A DNA stretch of 49,572 nt from NCBI GenBank assembly GCA_903850425.1, contig CAINLR010000077.1:1-49572 (forward strand). Reading direction: 5' to 3'. A model generated the notes under the pieces. The model made no database searches. It saw nothing but the letters and a program-made list of their open reading frames with translations, and was not told the DNA's origin. Made by a program: the position numbers and the translations under genes. Shown here piece by piece: positions 43,001 through 49,572 of this stretch; positions within the stretch are counted from its first letter, which is position 1; each line of letters opens with the position of its first letter. The stretch is from an uncultured Verrucomicrobia subdivision 3 bacterium (GTDB lineage Bacteria; Verrucomicrobiota; Verrucomicrobiia; Limisphaerales; UBA11358).

Positions 43001-45342
43001 TTCGTCGCGCCATTCAGCGCGCCCAGCGCGAGTTGCAGCGTGGCGTTGTTGCTCAACATCAATCCGCTCGTCGCCGTGGTGAGTCCGTTCAAAACCAAAG
43101 TGCCCGCGCCAATCGTCGTGGTGCCGGTGTAAATGTTCATGCTGCCGAGCGTCAAAGTGCCGACGCCCTGTTTCACCAGCGCCAGATTCGCTTTGCCGGC
43201 GACGCCGATGTAGCCGTTGAACGTGGCCGCTGAATTGTTGCTGATCGTGAAGGTGGCCAGCGACCCGCTGCTGTTGAACACCGCGTTGGAGTTGAAATTC
43301 GCCGCCAAGCCCGACAAAACCTGGCTGTAACCGGCCAAATCAAAATACACGACGCCCGAACCGCCGACGCGATTCAAATTCAGCGTGGTGGTTGGAGGCA
43401 GGCCGTTGTTCACGCCCAGCTTCAGCGTCGCGCTGGCCTGTGCGGTGCCGACTTGCATCGTCGTGGTGCCGGTGAAATTGTTCGTCGGATTCGACAAAGT
43501 GAACGTCGCCGTATGACTGGCCGAGTTGCCGCCTTCCGGTCGAAACGTCAAACCGCCGCTGCCGGTCAACTGGCCGGACAAAGTGACGTTGTAAGTCACG
43601 CCGTAGCTGCCAATCGTGGTGTTCAGCGCATTCAAATTGATTTGTCCCGGCCAGGTCGTCGTAGTCGCGCCACCGCTGTGAAAATCCAAGGAGCCGCCGA
43701 ACGAGCCATTCGCGGTGCTCGATCCGTTGAGCGTGGTCGGCACGTTTGCAAAAGTGCCAGCCTGATCCGGCTGGACGACAGCGCCGTTGGCGATGTTCAA
43801 AGCGCTGCCCGATGGCACTGCGCTGAGATGGTTCAAGACCAGCGCGCCGGAATTGACAGTCGTTTGTCCGCTGTAAGAATTCGCCGTGCCCAGCGTCAGA
43901 ACTTTGCTGCCAGATTTGTTCAAGGCCGTCGCGCCGCTGATGCCGCCGGTGCCGGTGATGGAATAGTTGGTGGCGCTGTTGTTCACCGTCACGCTGACCG
44001 GCTTGACGGCGCTGTTCAAAGTGACGGCGAAATTTCCCGACGCCGTATCGTCAAAAACCACCTGGTTCGTGTCGGCATAAGTGAAGCCGGTGGAAGCGCT
44101 GAATTTCCAGTTGGCCGAGTTGGTGATGTCCCACAGCGTGCTGACGTTGCCGTTCCAAGTGATGATATTGTTGTAGCCCAGGCTCGACGTCACCAACAAG
44201 TCAATCGTGCTGTTGGCGGGATCGTTGCTGAGACTGGCCGTCACGCCGGAGGGAAGCGTGCCCAAGACAAAGCTGCCCGAACCGCGCAGGCTGCCGAATT
44301 TGATGAGCGGGAATTGACCGACGACAATCGCGCCGTTGGTCACGTTAATCGTGCAGGGGCCGTTGAGGTTCAACCCGCCGGTCACAAATAGGATGGGGTT
44401 CGGCGGGTTGACGCAGTTGCTGAAGTTTAGATAGAGCGTAGTAGCATCCGAACTGGTTGTTCCAAAAGTGAGGCTGGAGTTGGTTAGCGAACTTCCGGCA
44501 GTGACCAGCGTCACGCCCAACGCGGCCGAGTTGCTGATGCTGAAAGGGCCCGCGCCGGTCGAGGTCGTGACCGTGTTCAGCGTCGCGCCGCCGGCGACAA
44601 CGGTGGAACCGCTGTAACTGTTGGCGGCGTCGAGCGTCAATGTGCCGCCGCTGACCGTCAGCGAAGAAGAGTTGGTGGTGAGATCGGGCAACGCGGAAAC
44701 CGCTTCCCAAGTGCCGCCGCCCGTCTTGAGATAATTCAGCGTGCCCGCGAAATTGACGTCGCTGAATGTTGAATTCAATGTTCCGTTAAGCGCGCCGCCA
44801 AGTTCGATGGCCCAGGTTGCTGGCGAGGAATCACCAAGGATTTTTATTTGCGACGTCGCAATGGCCAGTGGGCCGGCGGCGGCGTTGAACCGGCGGCTGG
44901 TCGTGGTGCCGCCGATGTCGAACAGGGAAAATGAGCCGGTGATGGTTTGCAGATTCGTGCTGTTGTTGACAAACAAATCTGGGCCGGTGGCCGCGCCCAA
45001 CTGCTGGCCGTTGATGGTGACGACCATCGGCGCGGTGCCAGCGTTAAAAGTCCATGTCTGCGAATTGCCAGTCAAATCGCAATTGGCCGTGTTCGTCGCC
45101 CCGTTGGCGAGCGGTCCGAAACCGACAGGGACGTTGTTGATATTGTTGCCCGACGGAACATTTCCCACGACCCAGTTGTTGGTGTTGCTGAAATTATTGT
45201 TGGTGATGCTGCCGCTGCCGTTCCACAGCGGATTGCCGGCGTGGACGTGCAATGTCAGAAAAGCGATGACAACCAGTGTGGTCAGGGAAAACCATCGGCG
45301 TCGGCTGGGTAATGTTCCGGAACTTTGGAATCGGATGTTCAA
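40039..45342 (-). CDS. giant secreted protein: autotransporter-type beta-strand repeats + TIM-barrel-like domain + beta-sandwich modules
   Basis: The preferred start is TTG at 45342, 9 bp after the upstream GH106 stop, giving 1767 residues with a signal peptide (WFSLTTLVVIAFLTLHVHAG). The frame stays open to an ATG at 45495, but that part overlaps the GH106 gene. Residues about 200-800 hold PATR repeats (GGTLTLDAANSYSGSTVVAG, GSKVLTLGTANSYSGQTTVN, GVGTLTLGSMNIYTGTTTIG) that form a beta-helix. About 860-945 is Ig-like. About 945-1340 (EIWWGGISDNTGMTNYSQWP, GIIWSEFTHDYHMENMQP, VKIGETSSPVWWPWDSFPAL) looks like a TIM barrel of an unknown hydrolase. About 1430-1597 is DUF1349-like, then an Ig/cadherin-like module. 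A Thr/Asn-rich bias is typical of surface proteins. Confidence 0.8.
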   Translation of the reverse strand: MNIRFQSSGTLPSRRRWFSLTTLVVIAFLTLHVHAGNPLWNGSGSITNNNFSNTNNWVVGNVPSGNNINNVPVGFGPLANGATNTANCDLTGNSQTWTFNAGTAPMVVTINGQQLGAATGPDLFVNNSTNLQTITGSFSLFDIGGTTTSRRFNAAAGPLAIATSQIKILGDSSPATWAIELGGALNGTLNSTFSDVNFAGTLNYLKTGGGTWEAVSALPDLTTNSSSLTVSGGTLTLDAANSYSGSTVVAGGATLNTVTTSTGAGPFSISNSAALGVTLVTAGSSLTNSSLTFGTTSSDATTLYLNFSNCVNPPNPILFVTGGLNLNGPCTINVTNGAIVVGQFPLIKFGSLRGSGSFVLGTLPSGVTASLSNDPANSTIDLLVTSSLGYNNIITWNGNVSTLWDITNSANWKFSASTGFTYADTNQVVFDDTASGNFAVTLNSAVKPVSVTVNNSATNYSITGTGGISGATALNKSGSKVLTLGTANSYSGQTTVNSGALVLNHLSAVPSGSALNIANGAVVQPDQAGTFANVPTTLNGSSTANGSFGGSLDFHSGGATTTTWPGQINLNALNTTIGSYGVTYNVTLSGQLTGSGGLTFRPEGGNSASHTATFTLSNPTNNFTGTTTMQVGTAQASATLKLGVNNGLPPTTTLNLNRVGGSGVVYFDLAGYSQVLSGLAANFNSNAVFNSSGSLATFTISNNSAATFNGYIGVAGKANLALVKQGVGTLTLGSMNIYTGTTTIGAGTLVLNGLTTATSGLMLSNNATLQLALGALNGATNIWVNGSVTLAGQLSVNDAGIVSNTAYPVIYYSGTLNTNGLTVAPLTPWAFTIDTSVPHLVRLIPTQQFPLVQFTNGNFAVSTLTTNLGGILRGVPPGPIWYEVRDLTNKMWDFGAAPAVSPWSITVRHLRAGTNTITILAQNGAGSIFSNSIQLTLTLGPNTGVRPRPIPSEIWWGGISDNTGMTNYSQWPFVQKFQDGYFFHSADWGGSTAWLQQSLAQNLLPFNTKYCPELGGNIPNPTTNSAASQIATWGNWAAGCQANGIIWSEFTHDYHMENMQPVCQVNPTWPTNDQTAWWTGDLTVADGIYPYTNGIWSDIFNGYYARFPHVKIGETSSPVWWPWDSFPALDGNNLAFTVTNPTTAFSFTAHEIVASFVTMASTINHPYYSQQSDCPWDYFGFNGSLSTGAQNRQKIRTYEQYLQSRNCRHTLICNVSNAGTNNQGSITAADNYYETSSLSSMYLHQREGGRANRYLYESWYWGIPYAVVPETQAGTYTHLALSAIKYLKGIADTNGDLEQLNLTPLTTNGTVKLLQLQNNGDVQCLATLAGQVGTVPGVTTRYFNSNGAEITATVLTAEGICYTNMLQPGATTNLFAVTLVSGLASATNDNAYLEAFWNPQDPLGIVHDREFFATTLSPLGLWGDADIGSLGVIGGSAISSTNYTLLGSGADIWSTNDAFHFVWQTNHGNGTITARVTSQTAADPWSKAGVMIRENTSAGARNVFLCITPGNGVSFQNRPTTNGASYSTTGGGFVLPYWLQLVRSGTTFTANYSSNGVNWVTMGSSNVTGFASTSLWGLAVTAHNNALVSAATFDNVALPNAAPVPNAIGNQTILAGRTLTLTNSATDANVPPQTLTWSLLAAPTNATLNSGNSIFSWRPTMAQAPSTNSISVIVTDNGTPALSATQSFSVFVLRPMSPTISGMAFSNGGFGLAVSGDAGPDYGLLVSTNLFTWSLLQVSNSPALPFRFVDPTATNFNQRFYRIQLLP

Positions 45343-45350
45343 GTATGGGA

Positions 45351-48300
45351 TCAAGGGAGTTGATGAATCGTTACTGGCCCAATCAGCCCCGCCGGCAGTA
45401 GGGGTGAATTTTTTGTCACGGTTGGCGTGGTAATTGAAGTGTGACGCTGCTCCACGGGCAACGCGGCGTCGCCCGCAAGTCGGTTGTTCCAACAATTGAT
45501 CACATCTACTTCGAGCGTGTTAGCGCCGGATTTCACCGCAGCGGCGATGTCCACGCGATAGGGCGGGTGCCAGAGCGTGCCGAGCTTCTGGCTATTCACC
45601 CGCACGACGGCGAGGTCGTTGACTTTGCCGAGATCCAGAATCAATGCGGAGTGCGGAGTGCGAAGCGCGGAGTCGGAAATATCAAACGTCCGGCGATACG
45701 TGGCCTTGCCGGAAAAATGCTTGATGCCCTCTTCGGATTGCTGCGTCCAGTCGGCGAGCTGGTTAAACGTGATTTTTTCCGGCGCGCCGCGACCGGACGC
45801 GAAGCTCACTTCCCACGGACCGCTGATTTCCATCGGCACGGCGGCGTCCGCAATTTTCAACAGGCGCGTTTGGCCGTCGGAAAACTTCAGTTCGTAATCG
45901 CCGGCCTGACCGCCTTGCGCGGTGATTTTGCCGGTGGAATCGCGCGTCAACTGGAGCGGAAACCCGTCTACGCTTTCGCTTGGCTTCGGCATGGCGGCCG
46001 CAAGCTGGGCGATTTCGTCGCCGCTCAGCGAGCGGGAGAATTGCGCGATGCCACCCAGTTCGCCGCGAAATTTTGAAGCATCCTCAGCCGCGCCGGAATG
46101 CACGATGTGCGCGCTCTTCAAGCCCGTTCGCGCCAGCAAGCCGTTTAGATACAAATTCGGCTGGCCGTCGCGATACACCACGGCCACGTGCGTCCAGTTC
46201 GTGAGCGTCGCGGCCTGAACGAGTGTGGGCGCAAAATAATTTCCGCTGTGCTCGAACACGCAAACGCCATTGCGGCCAACGGCCAGCCCGCAACCGGCAT
46301 GCGCATCGCCGCCGAAACCGTTGCCGTGCGGCGGGAAAAATACATCGTTGCGGTTCTCGGTCATGCCCACGACGCCGCGGTTCGCCTCGCGAACCAGCGT
46401 GGTGTCATCGGCGGGTTTCACCCAGACGGCGAACGTGAAATTATTCGGACTGTCGCTGACGACGGCATCGCTGCCCACCGGCTTTACCGTCGTGCCGAGA
46501 ATTTCCTGACCGTTGCGCGTGACCGATACGATGCGTTCAGATTTGGGCGCAGCTTTTTTGCGAAACACCACGAGGACCGAGCCAGCCGGACCGCAGGACA
46601 ACGGCAGCCGCACCACGCCATCCGCTGCGTCGTAAATGGCCGGATGCTCGATGCGGCCGGAATCCGGCGACCACAATTCGGGCGCTTTGTCGCCCACGCG
46701 GAAGGCGGCGGTCGTTGCCAGGGATTTTTCTTTGGGATTCGCGACGAAATAAATGTCGGCGTCGGCGGTGTGCCGGTGGGTGAAACCGAGCTGCGCCGAA
46801 GTTTCAAAATCCGGTTTCACATTCAGCTCGGCAAAAATGGTGTCGAGACTTTTGCCCCAGAAGACTCGGCCTTTACCAAATTGATTTTCGCCCGGTTGCT
46901 TCGCGTCGGCGTTGCCCCAGATTTCGCGGGCGAGTGTTTGGACTTCCGTGTCGCACTTCGGAAAATTTTCCAGACTCGGCGAACGCGACGGCGGCGCTCC
47001 GACAAGCGTTGCCCCGGCCTTCACCAGTTCACGGATTTTTTTCAGCAGCTCGGGCCGCATGGTCGCAGACTCCGGCAACGCGAGCAGGCGATAGCTCATG
47101 CCGTCAGGCAGCACCAGCCGGCCATCCTCCACTGCCAGCCGGTGCTCGATCACATCGGCGTTGATGAAGTCAAAGTCGAATCCCGGCGGCAAGGCCGGCT
47201 GCTGCGGGCCGACCATTTTGGGCGCGTCCTCGCTGATGAAATACGCCACGTCCGCGACGTGTTTGCCGGCCTGCAACAGCACGGTGCAGCGGCGCAGATA
47301 ATCAATCCACGCCTTCGATTGCTCGAACCAGGTGTTGTTGCGGTTAAACTCCGTGCCAAACCAAGCATTGACGCCGGGGAGTTTTTCATCCGTTGGCTGA
47401 TGAATATTCACGTGCAGCATGAACTGGTTGATGCCCTGGCAAAACGCCCAGTCGCCGCGTGCCTTCAAATCGCGGGGCGAGTTATTGAAGGCCGGACCAC
47501 CCGTGAACGCCTCGGCCCACGTGACTGGCTTGCCGTAAATGTTCGCGGCGGAGGAAGCGTCGCGTAATTCGTAACGCCCGAGATAGCCCGTGTCCCGCTC
47601 GTCCAGAAAATTGCCGTTGGCCCAGAATTCGCCGGCGATCTCATCGCAGTCGCCGCCATACAAAAGGAACTCGCTGGGGAAACCCCAGTGGCCGTAATTC
47701 TCCAGCCACATTTTCATGCCGTGCTCGTGGCACAAGTCGCGCAGGCCGCCGACGTAATCCAGCGCAATCCGATCCGCCACCAGTCGTCGCAAATCCCAGA
47801 GAAAGCGATCCGACTGATCCACGCTGCCGACGATCCGCCCGGTCATCACCGGCAGGAACCGCAGCGGATCGTAACCGTAGCGCTTTTGAAAATCCGTCGC
47901 GAAGCCGTCGGTCCAATTCTCCGGGCCCATCTCATAACTGTCGGCCACGACGTGCTTCCATGATTTGCGCTCCGCCGCCGGCATCCGTTTGAGCAGATTG
48001 CCGACATACGCATCGAAGTGCGCCCGCAACGGGACGCGGTTCATCTTGTCCACTTCCAATCCGGTCGCCTCCGGCGGTGCCGGGCCGTTTTTCGTGCCGG
48101 TCGGCGTCAGCGCCGTGCGCAACAAGATCCAATCGCCGGTCGGCACGTCCCACTGCAATGTCCCATCCGCCGCCAGCAACTTGCTGAGGTCGCGCACGGC
48201 ATTGGGTTGAATCGTCAAGCCGGATGCATCCGGTTCGGCTTCGGCAGGCCAAGTATAAAAATCATAAAGCGGATGCGGTTCCTGACACACTTTCTGCAAC

Positions 48301-49172
48301 GATTTCTCCGCAAAATTTTCCACGCGTGCCGCCGGCGAAAGCTGGATGTCGCCAAGTTCGCAAGCTGCCGAAAATTTTAATTGGAAGAATCGTGCGGTGG
48401 TAGCCGGAAAGGTTGCCACGACCGGCGCGAGCGGCATCGGGCCGACGCCAAGACCGAGATTGTGCCGGTCAATCACGAATTTTTTCACCGTGTGAAATTG
48501 CTGACCGGCGTCCGATGCCAGCAATTCCGCCGAGACGTTTACTTTTTCCACGGGCTGCACCGTCACGCTCCGCGCCGTGAAGGGCGAAGGCATTTCGAAA
48601 TTCACCAGCCTTGGCGTGCGCGAAGTGATCTTCGCCACTGCACCTTCGCCGGTCGGGGCCGGGAACGCCAGCACTGCGAGATCTTGAAACTCGCCTGTCG
48701 GCAAAGGCAGTTTGCCCGCGAAATGTTGCGGCCCATGCAGCCGCAATTCCGGCAGCGTGACGTAGCGCATCGCCTGCGACGGCTTCACCCACGGCCCGCC
48801 CGACTGGCTCCAGCCCGGCGAATTGAACAAGCCGACATCCACGCCGAGCCGCGTGCCTTCGCGCACGGCGTGCTCGATATAACTCCACCACTCATCCGTG
48901 AGCGCCTTGCTCGTGCTGGTCGTTGGCGTGCCGCTCTGGCCGCTGATGACGCCGATGTAGCCTTCGCCGATGCCGACGCGCTTCATCGCCTCCATGTCGC
49001 GCGTGATGCCCTCCTTCGAAATCTGGCCATCCATCCAATACCAGTAGCAGCGTGGCTTGGTGGATTCCGGCGGATTGGTGAAGTCATCGCTCAACGTGTC
49101 TCGGCCGCGCAGTAGGCAATTGGAAGCGAGAGCGAACGCGACAATCATTGGCACGGCGGCAAAACTTTTCAT
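45351..49172 (-). CDS. GH106 alpha-L-rhamnosidase with inserted LamG domain
   Basis: A 1273-aa secreted GH106 enzyme (signal peptide about 1-22). CYWYWMDGQISKEGITRDME, NSPGWSQSGGPW, VVADSYEMGPENWTDGFATD and WAEAFTGGPAFNNSPRD are family blocks; the last corresponds to the GAESFT motif of the paralogue at 32.4 kb. Residues about 905-1055 form a laminin-G-like domain (NFTFAVWVKPADDTTLVREA, GVCVFEHSGNYFAPTLVQAA, NWTHVAVVYRDGQPNLYLNG) inserted before the C-terminal sandwich, absent in the other GH106. A tandem heptamer repeat encodes the loop SALRTPHSAL. It is the first gene of a minus-strand operon and ends GLIGPVTIHQLP 9 bp before the giant protein. No promoter was identified. Confidence 0.92.
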   Translation of the reverse strand: MKSFAAVPMIVAFALASNCLLRGRDTLSDDFTNPPESTKPRCYWYWMDGQISKEGITRDMEAMKRVGIGEGYIGVISGQSGTPTTSTSKALTDEWWSYIEHAVREGTRLGVDVGLFNSPGWSQSGGPWVKPSQAMRYVTLPELRLHGPQHFAGKLPLPTGEFQDLAVLAFPAPTGEGAVAKITSRTPRLVNFEMPSPFTARSVTVQPVEKVNVSAELLASDAGQQFHTVKKFVIDRHNLGLGVGPMPLAPVVATFPATTARFFQLKFSAACELGDIQLSPAARVENFAEKSLQKVCQEPHPLYDFYTWPAEAEPDASGLTIQPNAVRDLSKLLAADGTLQWDVPTGDWILLRTALTPTGTKNGPAPPEATGLEVDKMNRVPLRAHFDAYVGNLLKRMPAAERKSWKHVVADSYEMGPENWTDGFATDFQKRYGYDPLRFLPVMTGRIVGSVDQSDRFLWDLRRLVADRIALDYVGGLRDLCHEHGMKMWLENYGHWGFPSEFLLYGGDCDEIAGEFWANGNFLDERDTGYLGRYELRDASSAANIYGKPVTWAEAFTGGPAFNNSPRDLKARGDWAFCQGINQFMLHVNIHQPTDEKLPGVNAWFGTEFNRNNTWFEQSKAWIDYLRRCTVLLQAGKHVADVAYFISEDAPKMVGPQQPALPPGFDFDFINADVIEHRLAVEDGRLVLPDGMSYRLLALPESATMRPELLKKIRELVKAGATLVGAPPSRSPSLENFPKCDTEVQTLAREIWGNADAKQPGENQFGKGRVFWGKSLDTIFAELNVKPDFETSAQLGFTHRHTADADIYFVANPKEKSLATTAAFRVGDKAPELWSPDSGRIEHPAIYDAADGVVRLPLSCGPAGSVLVVFRKKAAPKSERIVSVTRNGQEILGTTVKPVGSDAVVSDSPNNFTFAVWVKPADDTTLVREANRGVVGMTENRNDVFFPPHGNGFGGDAHAGCGLAVGRNGVCVFEHSGNYFAPTLVQAATLTNWTHVAVVYRDGQPNLYLNGLLARTGLKSAHIVHSGAAEDASKFRGELGGIAQFSRSLSGDEIAQLAAAMPKPSESVDGFPLQLTRDSTGKITAQGGQAGDYELKFSDGQTRLLKIADAAVPMEISGPWEVSFASGRGAPEKITFNQLADWTQQSEEGIKHFSGKATYRRTFDISDSALRTPHSALILDLGKVNDLAVVRVNSQKLGTLWHPPYRVDIAAAVKSGANTLEVDVINCWNNRLAGDAALPVEQRHTSITTPTVTKNSPLLPAGLIGPVTIHQLP
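45646..45673. repeat. four-copy 7-bp tandem repeat inside the GH106 coding sequence
   Basis: GCGGAGT, GCGGAGT, GCGAAGC, GCGGAGT in tandem on the plus strand, within the minus-strand GH106 gene. It encodes part of SALRTPHSAL, at a loop where the paralogue has an unrelated sequence of almost the same length. Confidence 0.8.
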
Positions 49173-49251
49173 AATTGTTTGAAATCGGGTTGGCGCGAAA
49201 TCTAACGCAAGCCCAGACTAAATGCGACCCGAAGCAGCACCCTAAGCCGAT

Positions 49252-49431
49252 TTACTGGTCAACCAACTCGAAACGGCGAGTAGCCGGATTCAGAAATAGT
49301 TTCTTTCCCGGCGGCGGGTTCGGAAATGGCTGATGGGTGACCTCAAGGAATTTCGCCACGTCGTTGGTGGACCGCACCACGCTGGCGGCAATGGAAGAGC
49401 TGCGCCAACAGGTGCAGGTCATCGAACTCAA
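49252..49431 (-). pseudogene. 3' end of an unidentified gene truncated by an IS630-type element
   Basis: A minus-strand frame reads AASVVRSTNDVAKFLEVTHQ, PFPNPPPGKKLFLNPATRRF and ELVDQ, then TAA at 49252-49254. It looks protein-like and stays open up to the IS630 end near 49431-49440, so the 5' part is probably cut off; an ATG at 49420-49422 is the only internal start. No family is recognised. It precedes the GH106 gene by 80 bp. The plus strand here also has a short frame (RTTLAAMEELRQQVQ), judged less likely. Confidence 0.4.
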
Positions 49432-49447
49432 TCTAGTGTAGTGTCCT

Positions 49448-49572
49448 TCAAGACCGTGATTTTAACTGTGTGAGTTTTTGGCGGGCGCGCTGGAGCTTGG
49501 CCAGGATGTCAGCGCCTGCGGCACGCCAGACATACCGTTTGGGGTTCAGGTTGCGTTCGGCCAGATAGTCCG
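49448..49572 (-). CDS. IS630-family transposase, C-terminal part (cut by window edge)
   Basis: The minus frame entering from the right edge reads DYLAERNLNPKRYVWRAAGA, DILAKLQRARQKLTQLKSRS and stops at 49448. This is the C-terminal tail of IS630-type (DDE) transposases, which normally show DYL..HN..PKPFVW......IL.K..RAR. The likely element end is the CTAGTGTAGTGTCCTTCAAG just after the stop codon (plus strand 49432-49451), including a TA as expected for TA-targeting IS630 elements. The catalytic DDE triad lies outside the window. Confidence 0.75.
   Translation of the reverse strand, partial: DYLAERNLNPKRYVWRAAGADILAKLQRARQKLTQLKSRS

Noticed and set aside
41893-43233. 446-aa plus-strand ORF
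   Set aside because: Antisense to the giant repeat protein; arginine/alanine-rich shadow with no motif.
46188-47567. 459-aa plus-strand ORF
   Set aside because: Antisense of the well-supported GH106 gene.
49330-49440. Plus-strand frame with RTTLAAMEELRQQVQVIELN as an IS110-type transposase scrap
   Set aside because: The match is only suggestive, and the opposite strand has a more protein-like frame ending in LNPATRRFELVDQ.

Overview
The window most likely comes from a Verrucomicrobiota genome, probably a Pedosphaera/Limisphaera-type lineage. This is inferred from content, because there is no rRNA to prove it. The clues are a GC-rich chromosome, Tat-exported Gfo/Idh/MocA oxidoreductases, several S1 sulfatases, GH106 rhamnosidases, a giant protein with autotransporter-associated repeats, and many short intergenic repeats. 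No SusC/SusD pair, tRNA, rRNA or CRISPR array was seen.

Layout, left to right. (1) 1-460: the 5' end of an IS3-type orfA runs off the left edge, followed by a 21-bp tandem array that reaches the stop codon of acs. (2) 0.46-11.9 kb: mostly core functions. These are acetyl-CoA synthetase and a UvrD/Rep helicase (minus strand), a 103-aa unknown with a good sigma-70-like promoter, an RlmD-type methyltransferase, and a plus-strand group of a DUF2723-type membrane protein with TPRs, a GT4 glycosyltransferase and a WecA-like phosphosugar transferase. (3) 11.9-16.4 kb: secreted proteins (sialate O-acetylesterase-like, a laminin-G-like protein and an unknown), then a solitary small gene framed by integron-like attC features. 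(4) 16.4-19.7 kb: the str operon rpsL-rpsG-fusA, with an intrinsic-terminator-like hairpin between rpsG and fusA. (5) 19.8-27.0 kb, minus strand: Gfo/Idh/MocA oxidoreductase, rsmI, a deacetylase-like/GH9 fusion, L-fucose isomerase and a DUF218 protein. (6) 27.2-49.2 kb: a polysaccharide-degradation island. A plus-strand operon (unknown secreted protein, two sulfatases, GH106) is bracketed by two gene graveyards at 27.27-28.02 and 35.85-38.7 kb, made of truncated sulfatase, GH78, GH106 and sensor fragments. A minus-strand operon follows (second GH106 with a LamG insert, a 1767-aa repeat/TIM-barrel-like protein, a clan-A-like glycosidase), and its distal end runs into a decayed propeller-type sensor. 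(7) 49.25-49.57 kb: a truncated gene end and the C-terminus of an IS630-type transposase at the right edge.

How it fits together (inference): the island would degrade a sulfated, deoxyhexose-rich polysaccharide. Sulfatases and the esterase-like protein remove substituents, GH106 (and formerly GH78) enzymes release rhamnose, GH9 and other glycosidases cut the backbone, and L-fucose isomerase feeds released fucose into metabolism. The many truncated paralogues, single-base disruptions and IS ends show that the locus is being actively rearranged.
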